Part shown: positions 32,756 to 44,749 of the stretch, piece after piece
How positions within the stretch are numbered: position 1 is the stretch's first letter
Layout: each line of letters starts with the position of its first letter
Assembly: GCF_024834065.1 (NCBI RefSeq)
Contig: NZ_JANUYA010000001.1
Location: 1 to 64,000 of the forward strand
Length of the DNA stretch: 64,000 nt
Source of the DNA: Mycoplasma sp. CSL7475-4
GTDB taxonomy: Bacteria; Bacillota_I; Bacilli_A; Mycoplasmatales; Metamycoplasmataceae
Reading direction: 5' to 3'
Notes under the pieces: model-generated
What the model saw: only the letters and a program-made list of their open reading frames with translations
What the model was told of the DNA's origin: nothing
The model's database searches: none
Program-made: the position numbers and the translations under genes

Positions 32756-34915
32756 TTAAATCATGCAAGATTCACACTCAAGATTTTCACTACCTTCTAG
32801 CACTTCTTGACGAACTCTAACGTAGTAAATTGAGCTACATTTTTTACTAAATGCTCTAATGTAGGCTTTATTTAAATCTCTGGTTGTTGCTTTGTCTGTC
32901 ATAAACAAAGTTAATGATATTGCTTGGTCTACATGTTGTTGCGCAGTTGACACCAAGTCAATTATCGGATTAGGTCCTAGCTCATAGGCACCGTCTTGAT
33001 AAAATTGAATATTTTCGTTGTTTATGTTGTATGCAGGTACATAAACTCTACCAACTTTACCTTCTTTACGAACTTCAACAGGAGCTACTACAGGTTGAAG
33101 CGAAGGGGTACATGAAGATAGGTATGAAATACTTCCTGTTGGCGCAATCGCCATTAGATGAGAGTTGGCTAAACCATATTTTTGAATTTGTTTATCTAAT
33201 TCAATTCAATCAGCTTTTGTTGGTATTTTTACTGAATATTTATTGAAAATATCAGCAACTTCTTGTGTTTTAGGAGTAAATTTGTCATTTTCACAAGCAG
33301 TATATTTCTCTAAATATTTACCGTTGGCGTAATCTGATATCTCAAAGTCTTTGAATTTACCTTTTTCACGTGCTAACATATTTGATGCCTTATAAGCATA
33401 ATAAGCAACAGTGTAAAAGAAAATGTTAGTAAAGTCCAAAGCTTTTTCAGAATTGTAATAGATATTGTGTGTTGCTAAAAAGCCGTGCATATTCATTGCC
33501 CCTAAACCTAAGGCGTGATTTTTATTATTACCATTTTGAATACTTGGCGCTGATGATAAATCAGCAACACGTGAAACAGTGTCTAGTGCTCTAATTGATC
33601 GTTGCACAACATTTTCAAAATCAGTGCCAGATTTCATAAGTTTATCAATGTTTAAACTTCCTAGGTTACATGAAATATCTTGACCTAATTGTTTGATTGT
33701 TAAATCACTGTAATAATCGGTTTCAGTTGAAACTTGTGCAATTTCTGAACACAAGTTAGACATTACTATTCTTCCTTGTTTTCGATGTGCGTTATTGGCA
33801 TTTACTGTATCATCAAAAAGAATATATGGGTAACCTGATTCGAAATGAAGTTCTGAAATTGTTTGGAATAATTTACGAGCACTAATAAATGTTTTTTTAA
33901 TTTTTGGATTAAATAATAATTCATCATATTTTTCAGTAATTGAAATGTCGCTCATTGATACGCCATAATAATCTTTGATATCTTTGGGCGAAAATAAAGC
34001 CATATCTTTATTTTCCTTAGCTAATTGGAATGTAATATCAGGCACAATTAAGCCTAATGATAATGATTTAATTCTTATTTTTTCATCAGCGTTTTCACGT
34101 TTTGTATCTAAAAAAGATAATACATCTGGGTGGTGAACATTTAAATAAACCGCACCAGCACCTGGTCTTTGTCCCAATTGATTAGCATAACTAAATGAGT
34201 CTTCTAATATTTTCATTACAGGAATTATTCCAGATGATTGATTTTCTAATTTTTTAATTGGTGCACCAAACTCACGTAAATTTGTTAGACACAAACTGAC
34301 TCCGCCGGCTCTTTTTGATAATTGTAATGATGTTGAAATTGCTCTCGCTATTGATTCCATATTGTCTTCGACACGCAATAAATAACACGATACATACTCG
34401 CCACGTTGTTTTTTACCAGCGTTTAAAAATGTTGGAGTTGCCGGTTGAAAACAACCATCAATGATATCTTTGATTAACGATTTTGCAAGCTCAATATTGC
34501 CATCGGCTAATAAAAGAGCATTCATCAACACTCTGTGTGAATATGTTTCTAAATACTCACTCTCATCAAACGATTTCAAACAATATGTTGAATAGAATTT
34601 AAAAACTCCCATAAAACTAGGAAATTCGTGTTTTAAACTCAATGCGTAATCAGTCAATGAAAGAACATTGTCAAGGCCATATTTATCGATTAAATTTTGC
34701 TCGTAATAGTGATTTTTCAATAAAAAATTCAGTCTTTGTTGTTCATTTTCAAACTTTCTTGTTTTTGGTTCTACGTGTGAAATTAAATACCTTTTTACTG
34801 CCTCTTTATCTGCACTAAAATCATGTTTCCCATTGAATTTAATTCCTGCAATTGCGTTTAAAGCAATATATTTGTCGTCTTCATCATTCAATTTATTTTT
34901 TGTCTCGTTATTCAT
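32756..34915 (-). CDS. nrdE: Class Ib-type ribonucleotide reductase large subunit
   Basis: The 719-residue catalytic subunit makes deoxynucleotides from NDPs. It shows CYLLRVEDN and FGAPIKKLENQSSG, active-site cysteines in SNLCSEI and DISCNLGSLN, and the C-terminal redox pair ECESCMI that accepts electrons from an NrdH/thioredoxin. One TGA=Trp lies near residue 570. The ATG lies inside the end of nrdI (eight-base overlap). It pairs with the unusual NrdF upstream. Confidence 0.96.
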
Positions 34916-35363
34916 GTTTTCCTCAAAAATTAATTAGTGTTTTTTGCACATTTTCTACGTCCGCTTTTGTCCCTCTCAACTCATATTGATAAAGCAAAGG
35001 AACTTTTAATTTATTTGAAATTATTGGACCTGCAATAGCGTAGGTATCATTAAAATTGGTATTGCCTGAGCTGATAACACCACGGCAATGTTTTCTATTT
35101 TGCTCGTTGTTTAAAAATTGGATTACTTGTTTAGGTACGGCACCCTCACGAAATTCCCCACCGCCCGAATAGGTAGGGCAAAATAATACATAATCAAAAT
35201 CAACACTGATTTTTTCCTCAATACTATATGGTATAGCAGTTGATTTAAAACCTAATTTGTTTACGAAAGTTTCTGTATTTTTAGTATTTGTTGTGAAATA
35301 AACACAGTGAATTTCACCTTTTGGTTGAATAACCTCATCTAATTTAATGTAATCTTTGCTCAT
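34908..35363 (-). CDS. nrdI: NrdI flavodoxin-like activator
   Basis: The 151-residue FMN protein delivers an oxidant to NrdF. It has the VYFTTNTKNT phosphate loop, PTYSGGG and the RGVISSGNTNFNDTYAIAG segment typical of NrdI. TGA is Trp near the end, so the real stop is at 34908, four codons beyond the standard-code stop, overlapping nrdE. I chose ATG 35363, two bases after the nrdF stop. It matters for the NrdF finding: both Mn-type and metal-free NrdF are activated through NrdI. Confidence 0.95.
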
Positions 35364-35365
35364 AA

Positions 35366-36418
35366 TTAAAATTCTCAATCCTCATCTTCAGTTTCTTCGC
35401 TAACGCCCATAACATAACTACTGCCATTTCCCGAAAAGAAATCGTGATTTTCATCGGCTCTAGCAGATAATTGGGCGAATACATCCGGTTTGATTCTTGT
35501 CTCTTCTTCGCTAAATGGTGAATCATATCCTAGATTTTGTAAAAATTTACCAGCATTATATAAACTAAATTTAATAGCATCTTCAGCCAAGTTTTCACCG
35601 TCGCTTAAATGAAAACCATCATAAAGTTCATATAAAAATTTCTTTTCTAAATCAATCAATTTATAAGTTAAGTCAAAAACAAATTTTTTCATTTCTTCTT
35701 GCTTTTCTTTAGAATATTTTTCTACTTTGCGTTGATATTTGTAACCACTGTAATAGTTGTGGATCACTTTGTCTCTCAAAATTAATCTAATAATGTCGCT
35801 AGTATTGGGCAATTTTGATCTTGCTGCTAAGTAAAATGGCAAGTAAAATCCACCATATAATAAAAACCCTGGCATAAGTGCTGATGCAACTTTTGATTTT
35901 AGTGGGTCATCTCCTACATAAAATGGAATTAATGCTTTTGCTCTCGCTTGCAATGCATCATTGTTTATAACTCATTCATGAGCTTCTTCAATTTGTTCGC
36001 TAGAACATAGAGTACTAAAAATTGTTCCATAGCTTCTAGCGTGCACACCAACCATAAAAGCAAAGTTAGCATATATAACTTGCTCATGATCGGTAGTTGA
36101 ATGTGGTATTTGAGCTGTATCCGATACTGTCGCTTGAACTGTATCAAGTAGAGTTAGCCCTGTAAATGTTCTTGTAATCAATTGTTGTCACTTCTCATCT
36201 AAAGTATTTCAGGACTTTAAGTCATTTGACACAGGTATTTTTTCAGGCAGTCAAAAATTTTGGGTAATTCTATTTCAAACTTCCAAGTCCTTATCGTCGT
36301 TGATTCAATTTCAATTAACACTTCTTAGTCTTCCTTGAAAACCATTTTGATAGTATTCTATTGGTGAAACTGAATTGTAGTAATATTCGTTTTTTCTTTT
36401 AGTTTTTCGATCTTTCAT
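35366..36418 (-). CDS. nrdF: Ribonucleotide reductase small subunit NrdF, class Ie-like (metal ligands Val/Pro/Lys)
   Basis: The 350-residue NrdF has strong overall identity to the family (LTLLDTVQ, HARSYGTIFSTL, IIRLILRD, GYKYQRKV). Counting from Asp92 (ligand equivalent kept), the spacing to family ligands is exact. However, the three Glu positions are Val123 (FMVGVH), Pro183 (LMPGFL) and Lys217 (RDKVIH). His126 and His220 and the radical Tyr130 remain. This VPK pattern is the hallmark of metal-free class Ie enzymes that use a DOPA radical. Several TGA=Trp codons occur. AAAGGAGGTGA sits directly before the ATG. First gene of nrdF-nrdI-nrdE. Confidence 0.96.
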
Positions 36419-36801
36419 AATCACCTCCTTTAAAGGTTAATAATTATTATAAACAACCAAAAATGAGGCAAAAAATAAAAATAATAAAAATATTTTTTTG
36501 CATTTTTTTGTAGAAAAAAAGTGCTAAAAAATAAGTATTTTTCATCAAAAAAGCCTTTTTTGAATAGCAAAAATTAATTGTGAAAACTCACAAGTAAATA
36601 TTTATCATTTGCACGTTTACCGATAACGCTTGTTTACTATTTTTTTGGACAAAAACTAAATTTATTTAATTTACTTATCTCGTTAAAATCTCAAAAAATA
36701 TGAAAATTAATATCAATTTGTTTAATATAAATTTTTTGCGACAAAAAATTTGCTTTGACCAAAGCAATATAAAAAAACCATGATTACCATGGTTAATATT
36801 T
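36419..36801. other. Intergenic region: nrdF promoter and terminators of the PI-PLC gene
   Basis: It holds a minus-strand TATAAT at 36451-36446 (nrdF -10), an isolated 19-base palindrome at 36545-36563 and two minus-strand terminators near 36740-36796. I see no further gene; the sequence is A/T-rich with no ORF of note. Confidence 0.5.
36740..36796 (-). terminator. Tandem terminators of the PI-PLC gene
   Basis: The first has stem AACCATG/CATGGTT (36778-36784 with 36790-36796) followed on the minus strand by seven U. A second stem, TTGCTTT/AAAGCAA (36750-36756 with 36761-36767), has its own U-run just beyond. Both lie directly after the TAG at 36802. Confidence 0.75.
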
Positions 36802-39800
36802 CTATCTTTTTCTTGACCTTGAATTGAAGAAAATTACACCATAAATTAGTGCTCCAACTATAGGGATTGATAGCAGTCAAAGATAATTTTTATTAAAACT
36901 AGCTTTATTCGATTTTTGTTCTTGTTTTAATATTGGATTATTTTTAGTGTTTTGATTTTGATGTTGATGTTTGCGTGGTGATTCGTTTGCGATATTGCTT
37001 TTTTCAGTATTTTGTTTTTGTATTTGATTATTGTGTGGCGATTCGTTTGTGATATTGCTTTTTTCAGTGTTTTGTTGAGCGTCTAAAAATTTTTGCTCTT
37101 GGTCTGATTTTGTTTGTTTGTTATTTTCTTCAGCAATACTGTTTTTTGTAGGTTTTAAAGATGGTTTGGGCAAAAAGCCCTTAATCTCAAATTCGGCATT
37201 TTTATTTAAATTTTTATAATTCAAAGAAAAATGAATAATGATTTTTGAATCTTGTAGATTTTTTTCAATACGATCTATTTTTAGGCTGATATTACTATCG
37301 TTGACATTTGATGTAATGTCAGAAATTTCTATTTGCGTAATATCTTTTTCTTTCGGTATTTTAAATTCGGTATTATTTATCAAATTATTAAGGTAATGAT
37401 TTACGAAATCATCAACAAATGACTTTGTAGACTTAAAATCATCTGCTACTTGTTTTGATATCTTGTCAATTTGAACAGGTTCTAAATTAGATGAATTTGA
37501 TTGCTCGTAATAATGATTTAATTTAGTATTAAAATCGTTAATTTTATCTTGGATTTGTTCTATATTTCAGTTATTTTTTGAAAAAATTAACTTATCATTG
37601 ATTGATTTTTGAAGAGAATTTATCAATTGTTGTCTTTCTTGTTCAATTCTTTTTGCTTCTTCTACACGACTTGTGGTCAACAAACCAGTAATTACTTGTG
37701 TTTTATTATCTATAAATTCATTGTCAGTTGTACTGATTGTATAAGAAATCGTTATTTCGCCGTTGTCATTATTGGCTGATAAATTTATGTCCGAAATTAG
37801 ATAATTAGGGTCGTAATTGTCTTTATTCAGTTGAGATGCAACAATATTAGACGGTAAGATTGTCTCTTTTGTTTCATCATTGATCGTGAAATAAAATAGA
37901 TTGTAAAAATTCGCAAAATTCGATCTTCTTTGTTCCTTGTCATAATTGTTTTTGGCAGCTATTTTTAAATCATTAATTTTCAGTAAATAATCATTTAGTT
38001 TCTCATTTGCTAAATTAATTTCAGTAGTTGTTAAAGCTCCATCACTGATAGTAAGGTCGCTTTGATCGATTAAATTATTAATTTCGGCAATAATTTCATT
38101 GTATATATACTGGTCATTATTTAGCCGTTCTTTTTCATCGTTTAATCGGTTCTTAGTCTCTGCATATAGCTGCAGTGCTTGTCTTTTTTCTTGATATTGA
38201 ATGTATCTTTCTGATTCTGAGTATAATAGTTCAATTTTTTTCTCGACCTCGCCTATTTGATTCAATATTTGGTTTGAGTCTTGACTTATCAAGTAAATAT
38301 GTTTTAAAACATCGATGGAGTCAATTAAATTTTGCTTATTTTCTTCGAAATTATTGATATAACGTTGATCATTTTCTATATTTGAAATTCTACTCAACAA
38401 ATCAATGGCATTGCCCACAACATTGTTTAGTTCTGTTGTTCTTTCCTTGATTTGTTGATATTCATCTTGACTGTTTGCATTTACTAACGCGTCTAAAACA
38501 TTTTCTTCTTGTGTTGCTGATAATAATTTAAATAACTTTTTATCATTATTTATCAAATCATTTTGTTCTTCGAGTTGAATTAATTTTTTTAATGATTGTA
38601 ATTTTGAGTAGTTGTCAACAGTTCTTAAAACGTCTTTAAACTTGTTCTTTTGGAATGAATATAACTGGGTTGAATTTGTAATTAAATTATCAATATCAGC
38701 AATAATTTGGTCCCCGTTAAAAATATTTTTATTATTCAATAAGTAAGAAATTTTTTGTTCAATTTCTTCTATGTTTAGATCATCATTTATTGACTGAGTT
38801 ATCAAATGTATATTGTTTGATAGTTCTTTTTTATTCTCATCAAGTAATAGTTTATAACCTATTAAATTTTCAAAATCGCTAAATTCATCAACAAGATCTT
38901 TTAACTCCAACATTTTTGCATTAACTAATGCAAAATCGACAAATGATTGATTAATTGCATTTATATCAATATTAGATTTAATATTTGTTAACATTCTTTC
39001 TTTTTGAGCTTGACTTAAATGAACTAGATTATTCAATTTATTATTAAAATCACCATTTTTTAAATCACTAATTAAATTTTGAATTGGCTCTACTGATTTA
39101 TCAGTAATGTCATTAATATGATTTAATTTTTCCTTTAAAAGTTCTTTTCATTCACTGAATAAATCATCATTTTCGTCTATTTTTTCACTAATTTCAGTGT
39201 AAAGATTGTTTGAATGCATAGCGTGTTTGATATCTGTATCAATTTTATTGTTTGCTGTTTCAAAATAGCTAATGTTAAATTCAATTCGTTTTTGATTTTC
39301 AAACATATTATTGATTTCATTAATTGTATTTTTCAATGTATGCATTGCTTTGTTAGAAAAAACGGTATTTTCGTCTAAATATTGTTTTGCCTTTTTCAAT
39401 GAAGATTTTAGAGTTTGTAATTTTTCTTTGTACAATTCAACATTTTCTTTAAGAATATCAGGCGATGATAAATTCTCGATATTTTCAATAATATCTTCAG
39501 TAAATTTATCAAGTAAAGTACGGTTTTCGTCAGTATCAAAAAACTCTTTTATAATCTCAATGTTTTTGACAGCAAGATTAATATCTTTTACAACATTCGG
39601 CATTGGACTTGAAAAATTATTTTTAAAATCTTCCGCCGCTTTATTTATCCTGTCTATATTATTCAAATTTTCAATATCTGATATTACATAATTTGGTTTA
39701 GTTAAAATTGTGTTTAGTTCATCAACTCAATATTTTTTAGCAAAATCAAAAGAAGAATCAACACTATTTAATTGTTTTTTTGCTTCGGCAATATTTACAT

Positions 39801-41604
39801 TCTTATTAATATTAATAGTCTCTGTAGCAACACTAGTAATTTGTTTATTTTTTGTTATTTCGGTCAATAAACCATCAATGTCATCACCACTTATATAAGT
39901 GTTGTTATTACTGAATAAATTATCAATTTTACTGATTGCATTGACTTTGGAATTCATTATTTTTTCACTATTTTCATTAGTGAAAAAATTATTTAAATTT
40001 AACTCGCTTTGTTCAATATGAAGCAAATTATCGTCAATGTTATTTAAAACAAGCAATTGAGTTTTCAATTGTTCTTTGATTGCATTGAAGTTGTTATTTA
40101 ATTCGGCAAATTTTTCATTATCGCCGTTCCGTATTTTGCTTAAAGGTGTCATGAAAATGCATTGTAAATAATCAACAATGTTACTGTAATCTGGATTGTA
40201 ACTATAATCAATGATCATTGAATATACTTCATTAATCATGTTATTACGGCTGATAATGAAATCATTAATTTCTATTTCCAGTGTTTTGTTAATTTCGTTG
40301 TATTTTCTTTGCATATACCAGCCATCATTTGGAGTCATTTTGTAAGATTTAATAGTTAAATTTTGTCCTTGTTTTAATGTTTTATTGTCTAGTTTAATCA
40401 CGAATTTAGTTGAATTAAAATTATTAGGAATTGTTCTACGAAGCGTTTCATCATCTATATTTATCTCTAAATTCAATCCGCGATAAGCTTCAATATTATC
40501 TGATATTAACAATGTTATCTCGGTGTCACCATCGTATATTCGAGAAAAACTTAGGTCCTTAACATTTTTTTCAAGCCCATCATTATCAAGAATTTTATCT
40601 GTATAGTTAAAATTAGTTTTATAGATTGCTTGAATTAATGAAGGGCCTGGATAATCAGCAAAAACAACGCCTAGTGTTGATAATTCCTGGTGTTGATTTA
40701 AATAATTTACAATTCTTTGATTTATTCGTGCAGAAGAATTATCGGGACGTCATCCCGCAGCCATTGACATAAAATTTACATATACATTGTCTTCTAAATA
40801 TTCCTTATTACTGGTTTTGTTAAAATGTTTAGTAATCAGATTAATTTTTTCATCAATACTTAATCCATCATATTTATCCTGAATGCTTTGCTCTACCGTT
40901 AACTCACGAAAATGATATCCGCCTTTTAAGTCAGTAGTAACCAAGTGGTGTCAATGATTCAAAACAATAATTTTGCCACGAAATTGTTGAATATTGAAAC
41001 CCTTTTCACGTGATAAAGTATTATACGATTTACCCTCCGTGTTGTATAAAAACTTCTCGTATTTATGTAAAACATCATGATATACACTATTAGCTTGTCT
41101 TGCGTAATTGTTATCACGAACATTAAAATTCTCATCTTTTATACGCACCAAAATAAATTCCGTTGGATGCTTCTCAAGAAATTTTGTATATTCATAAAAT
41201 GCATTATCTAATGTTTGATAAGACGTAACAGGACCGTGCACTAACCTACCGTCATTTTGGCTTCGTAAATCAAATGCTCTGATACCTAATTTTAGTTGTT
41301 CTTGAAAACTATACACTTGTGTTTGTGCTCTTAGACTCCCAAAAAATCAGTAAATGCCGTATCCATTATACATTGCTGAGTCATGAGTTCCTGGAATTGA
41401 CAATGAAAACAAGTTTCTATTGTCAGAGAGATTACTCATCCAATCACTCGCATCATACTGGTCGAGATTAATACGTTTAGTTGAAATATGAGCTAAATCA
41501 TTTTGCTTATGTCAATTTTGATTTACATTTGAAGCTCGGTAATTGAGCGCAACTTGAACAATTGGCAAAATCGCGAGAGTTGTAATACATCATTTCTTTT
41601 TCAT
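36802..41604 (-). CDS. 1600-residue surface protein with N-terminal PI-PLC X domain and C-terminal membrane anchor
   Basis: A single frame was verified across all TGA=Trp codons. The layout is a signal-like N-terminus (1-20), then a phosphatidylinositol-specific phospholipase C X domain: SIPGTHDSAM (first catalytic His, about 72), GIRAFDLR, RLVHGP (second His, about 122) and RGKIIVLNHW (about 218). After about residue 330 comes more than 1000 residues of Asn/Asp/Lys-rich coiled coil, a 20-residue tandem repeat (about 1508-1548), then a transmembrane helix and the basic tail NSRSRKR. The protein should be anchored at its C-terminus with the enzyme held away from the cell. Both His are present, so activity is plausible; substrate may be phosphoinositides or GPI anchors of the host. 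GGGAGG precedes the ATG; TATAAT lies at 41651-41646. Confidence 0.85.
36961..37080 (-). repeat. Two copies of a 60-base tandem repeat in the PI-PLC gene
   Basis: The blocks 36961-37020 and 37021-37080 align with about 85-90% identity and encode two 20-residue units of the type NTEKSNIxNESPxxxQxQ. They lie just before the transmembrane anchor and are a likely site of copy-number change. Confidence 0.75.
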
Positions 41605-42058
41605 TATAATCCTCCCGCATAAAGTTACGTTTTTAAACTTTATCGATTATACATTATTTGCGAAATCAAACAAAAACAGAAAGCTAATCAGCTTTATATA
41701 GAAATTTTATTGTCTTGATGAAAGGCATGACGTCTTTAACTTTACTATTTTAATTCATAAAGTATCAATAGCACACAAATAATGTTTTAGTTATCGGAGT
41801 CTTGGTTTCTTCATATTTTTTTGTGCGTGCATGATCTTTTATGTTTTTTAACTGCCTATCCATTTTGAATTTTGTTTTTTTATCTGAACTACATTTTCTA
41901 AAATCTGTTCGAATAAAATAGCATTTTACAGACGATTTTATTAGACAAAAATTGCATTGATTTGTGCGAAAGTTGCTCATAATAATAGTTTAATGTAAAA
42001 TAATACTGAAATATTGTATAATCCTTTATAAAAAGTTTTTAGATTAATATGGAGGCAT
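41605..42058. other. Divergent intergenic region (454 bases)
   Basis: It contains -10 elements for both flanking genes: minus TATAAT 41651-41646 and plus TATAAT 42017-42022. A small AAAGCT/AGCTTT hairpin lies at 41680-41695. A 71-codon minus-strand ORF (41765-41980), Cys/Lys-rich and without a ribosome site, is probably not a gene. Nothing else is supportable. Confidence 0.5.
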
Positions 42059-44617
42059 ATGAAGAAGAAAAAAACAGTTTTAATTTTGACTAATACTCTA
42101 GCATTTTCGGGTGGGGTTATAACCACTGCTGCCGTGGCTGCATGTTCGATTCATCGACCTGTCAATAATTCAAATTTAAAAATAGAAAATTTAAAAGAAG
42201 CTAATGACAAGCTAAGAAGACAAAAAAGCAATGAATATAATGAATATCTAGCAATAGCGGAAAAAAAATACGACGCTTTTAACAAAAACTCTGAGTCAAT
42301 TAGCGAAGAACAAAAAAATGAATATAAACAAAATGCATTAAAAAACATCAAGGCTTTGAAAGAAGAATTCAAAAACGATGATAAAACTGAATTGGAAAAA
42401 TTAAAAAACAAAATACAAAAAATAAAAATAGAAGGCAAAAAAATCAATGTTGCACCCACTGAGGACTTTTTTGACAAAAATGTGGGTAAATTACCCGACG
42501 TAAAGCCTAGCCTTCTTTATTTTGCCGGAGCATTCGACTCGTTAGGTTCTAATTTAGTGCAAAAAGTAAATTCTGCATTGGTAGATGATTTTAATTTAGA
42601 TTTGAGTGAAAAGTCCGCGGTCGATTTTCTTTATAAAACAGGTGAACTTTTGAGTAAAACAACCGATTCAGGATTATATAATTACAATTCAATATATAAT
42701 GGAAAAATTGCTATTAAAGAACCAGTGCAATGATTACTAGATAGCTATGAAAATGAACGAATAAGTCAAAATTTAGATGAAATTGATTACTATGTCAAAC
42801 CGTTGGTCGAATTAATAAACAACATTAATCCATTTAAGAACTCAGATTTTGATGGATTTCCACGTGATTACCTTAACTTTATAGTTTCAAAAGAGAATGA
42901 ACATAAAGTGCTATTCACACCGCATGGTAAAGTGTTTCTTAAAAGACTTTATTTATCTTTAAAAAATTATAACTATGATAGAGAAATAGGTAAGGATGCA
43001 TGAAGATTTATCACAACTTATTTAAGATGAAACGTGTGAGTAAACGGTTATAAATTTTGAGGTCCTTATGAAATGAAAGAATTTGCCTACTCTTTATTTT
43101 TAAGTGATCCAAAAAAGACGGATTTAGTAGAACGCTTCAAGGATGTTTATAGACAATTAAAAGATAAATTTTGAAACGTTAAACCATTTGTTATTGACAC
43201 AGAGTCAGATCAATATAGTTCTTATAGATATGGCGCAGTTTCTGAACATATTTTAGATGGTAAAAATGGTATTGCTTCAAAATATCCAAACAGAGATGAT
43301 GTGCAAAATCACGATACACAATATCTACCATATTATATAAGTACTATTTCCTCTCATTATGAGCATATGAGCGACAACCGCAAATTATATTCGTATGCAA
43401 AAAATTCCGGATTGGAATATGTTAGATTACAGTTGGGAACTGCTGAACTAGCAAAAATAAAAAATAATGTAATTCAAAATAGATATGACTATGAAAAAAA
43501 AGACAGTCATGGTTATTTAATTGAAATGAAAACCCCAGTCAACAAGAAAGAAGAGGAAGAAGTGTTCAAACAAACATTTTTCTACCCTTCCTTATTGCCT
43601 GACATTCAAGTTGGATATATAGATCCTGGCACAAATAAGGAAATATATTTTGATGGTGTAATTCAAAATGGAATGAGCGAAGGAAAAATTGTTCCCGCTA
43701 ATGCAACACCGTTATATTTAAAAAATGTAATATCACGATACTTAAACGAAAAATGAGATAAATACCAATCATTAATGCCGCCATACGTTCCTTTTCGATC
43801 TAATCTAAGAAGATTGACATCAGAGCGTTATGATCGTTTTAGATTAGCTTTAGCGACATTGGAATTGGATTTTGACCAAAGCGAGTATACTTTAGCTGAT
43901 TTATTAGGTTCAAGCGTAAAACCAGATACTGACAAAGTTGGATTGTATAATGAAATTTTTCTAGAACACGTTGGTCAATACCAAGAACAAGATCAATGAG
44001 GAACATATTCAATTCCAAAAAATAGTTTTGAGCTTGACTATAGTCATGATGGAATAATTGATTATTACCCTGAACACTATGGAGGAAGAAGTAAAAAAAC
44101 AATGACAGACGCTATGTTTGGCATGATCTATTTTTTTGAAGATAAAGTTGAATATAATTTCAAAAAGGATAATTTAAGAATTCACCCAGATTGATTCACT
44201 TTAAAAGGACTAAATGGGGCACCAATAGATGTTAGTTCGATACCTTATGACTATTTTGTTTATTTCTTAATAAATGATGGCGAAGGTGAGGAAGAATTTA
44301 ATAAACTTGTCATCGAAAAATATTTAACACCTCCTTTTTCAGAAAATGAAGAAGAATTAAAATTAATAAAATCTAAACTAAACACATATCTTGAAACTAA
44401 AAAGAACGATTTTAAACAAAGAACAGGAATCGAATATAATTTTGACAACTGAGCAAAAGTACAGTTAGTTGATTTATATACCAACCCAAACAATAAAGAA
44501 TTAATATATTCACATTTAAAAGAAAACGAAGATTTTAGTGAAAACATTATTGCTCGAATATTCGACGTATCATTCCAAAAACAAATTGAATTTATTGAAC
44601 AACAAATATCAAATTAG
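42059..44617 (+). CDS. Large lipoprotein of unknown function
   Basis: The 852-residue protein was rebuilt across several TGA=Trp codons. The signal peptide with lipobox (AVAAC) gives Cys29 at the mature N-terminus. A Lys/Glu-rich helical stalk follows (about 35-140), then a long mixed-fold region rich in Tyr, Trp and Phe, with no motif I recognise. The many aromatic residues suggest a binding or enzymatic domain. It is the only plus-strand gene in 19-62 kb, has its own promoter (TATAAT 42017-42022), a GGAGG ribosome site and a strong shared terminator. Possible host-interaction protein; function not assigned. Confidence 0.8.
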
Positions 44618-44669
44618 ACTTAAATATTTTTGATATAAAAATCCCACTTTTTGATAGTAAATTAAGACA

Positions 44670-44710
44670 AAAAAATAGACTCGAATCGTAAAGTTTCGAG
44701 TCTATTTTTT
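44670..44710. terminator. Bidirectional terminator between the lipoprotein gene and giant gene A
   Basis: A 16-bp perfect stem (44670-44685 with 44695-44710) has a nine-base loop, an A-run on the left and a T-run on the right. It ends both convergent transcription units. Confidence 0.9.
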
Positions 44711-44749
44711 GTTTGAGATTATTCTCTATTTTATATGATCTTTGCTATA

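Noticed and set aside
36545..36563. 19-base palindrome TCAAAAAAG-C-CTTTTTTGA as a terminator or operator
   Set aside because: It lies 125 bases upstream of nrdF and far from any stop; with A/T-only arms it may be chance, and no second copy was seen.
41765..41980. 71-codon minus-strand ORF, Cys/Lys-rich, in the divergent intergenic region
   Set aside because: No ribosome site, no recognisable domain, no promoter linked to it and high A/T content. It could be a decayed remnant but I cannot support a gene.
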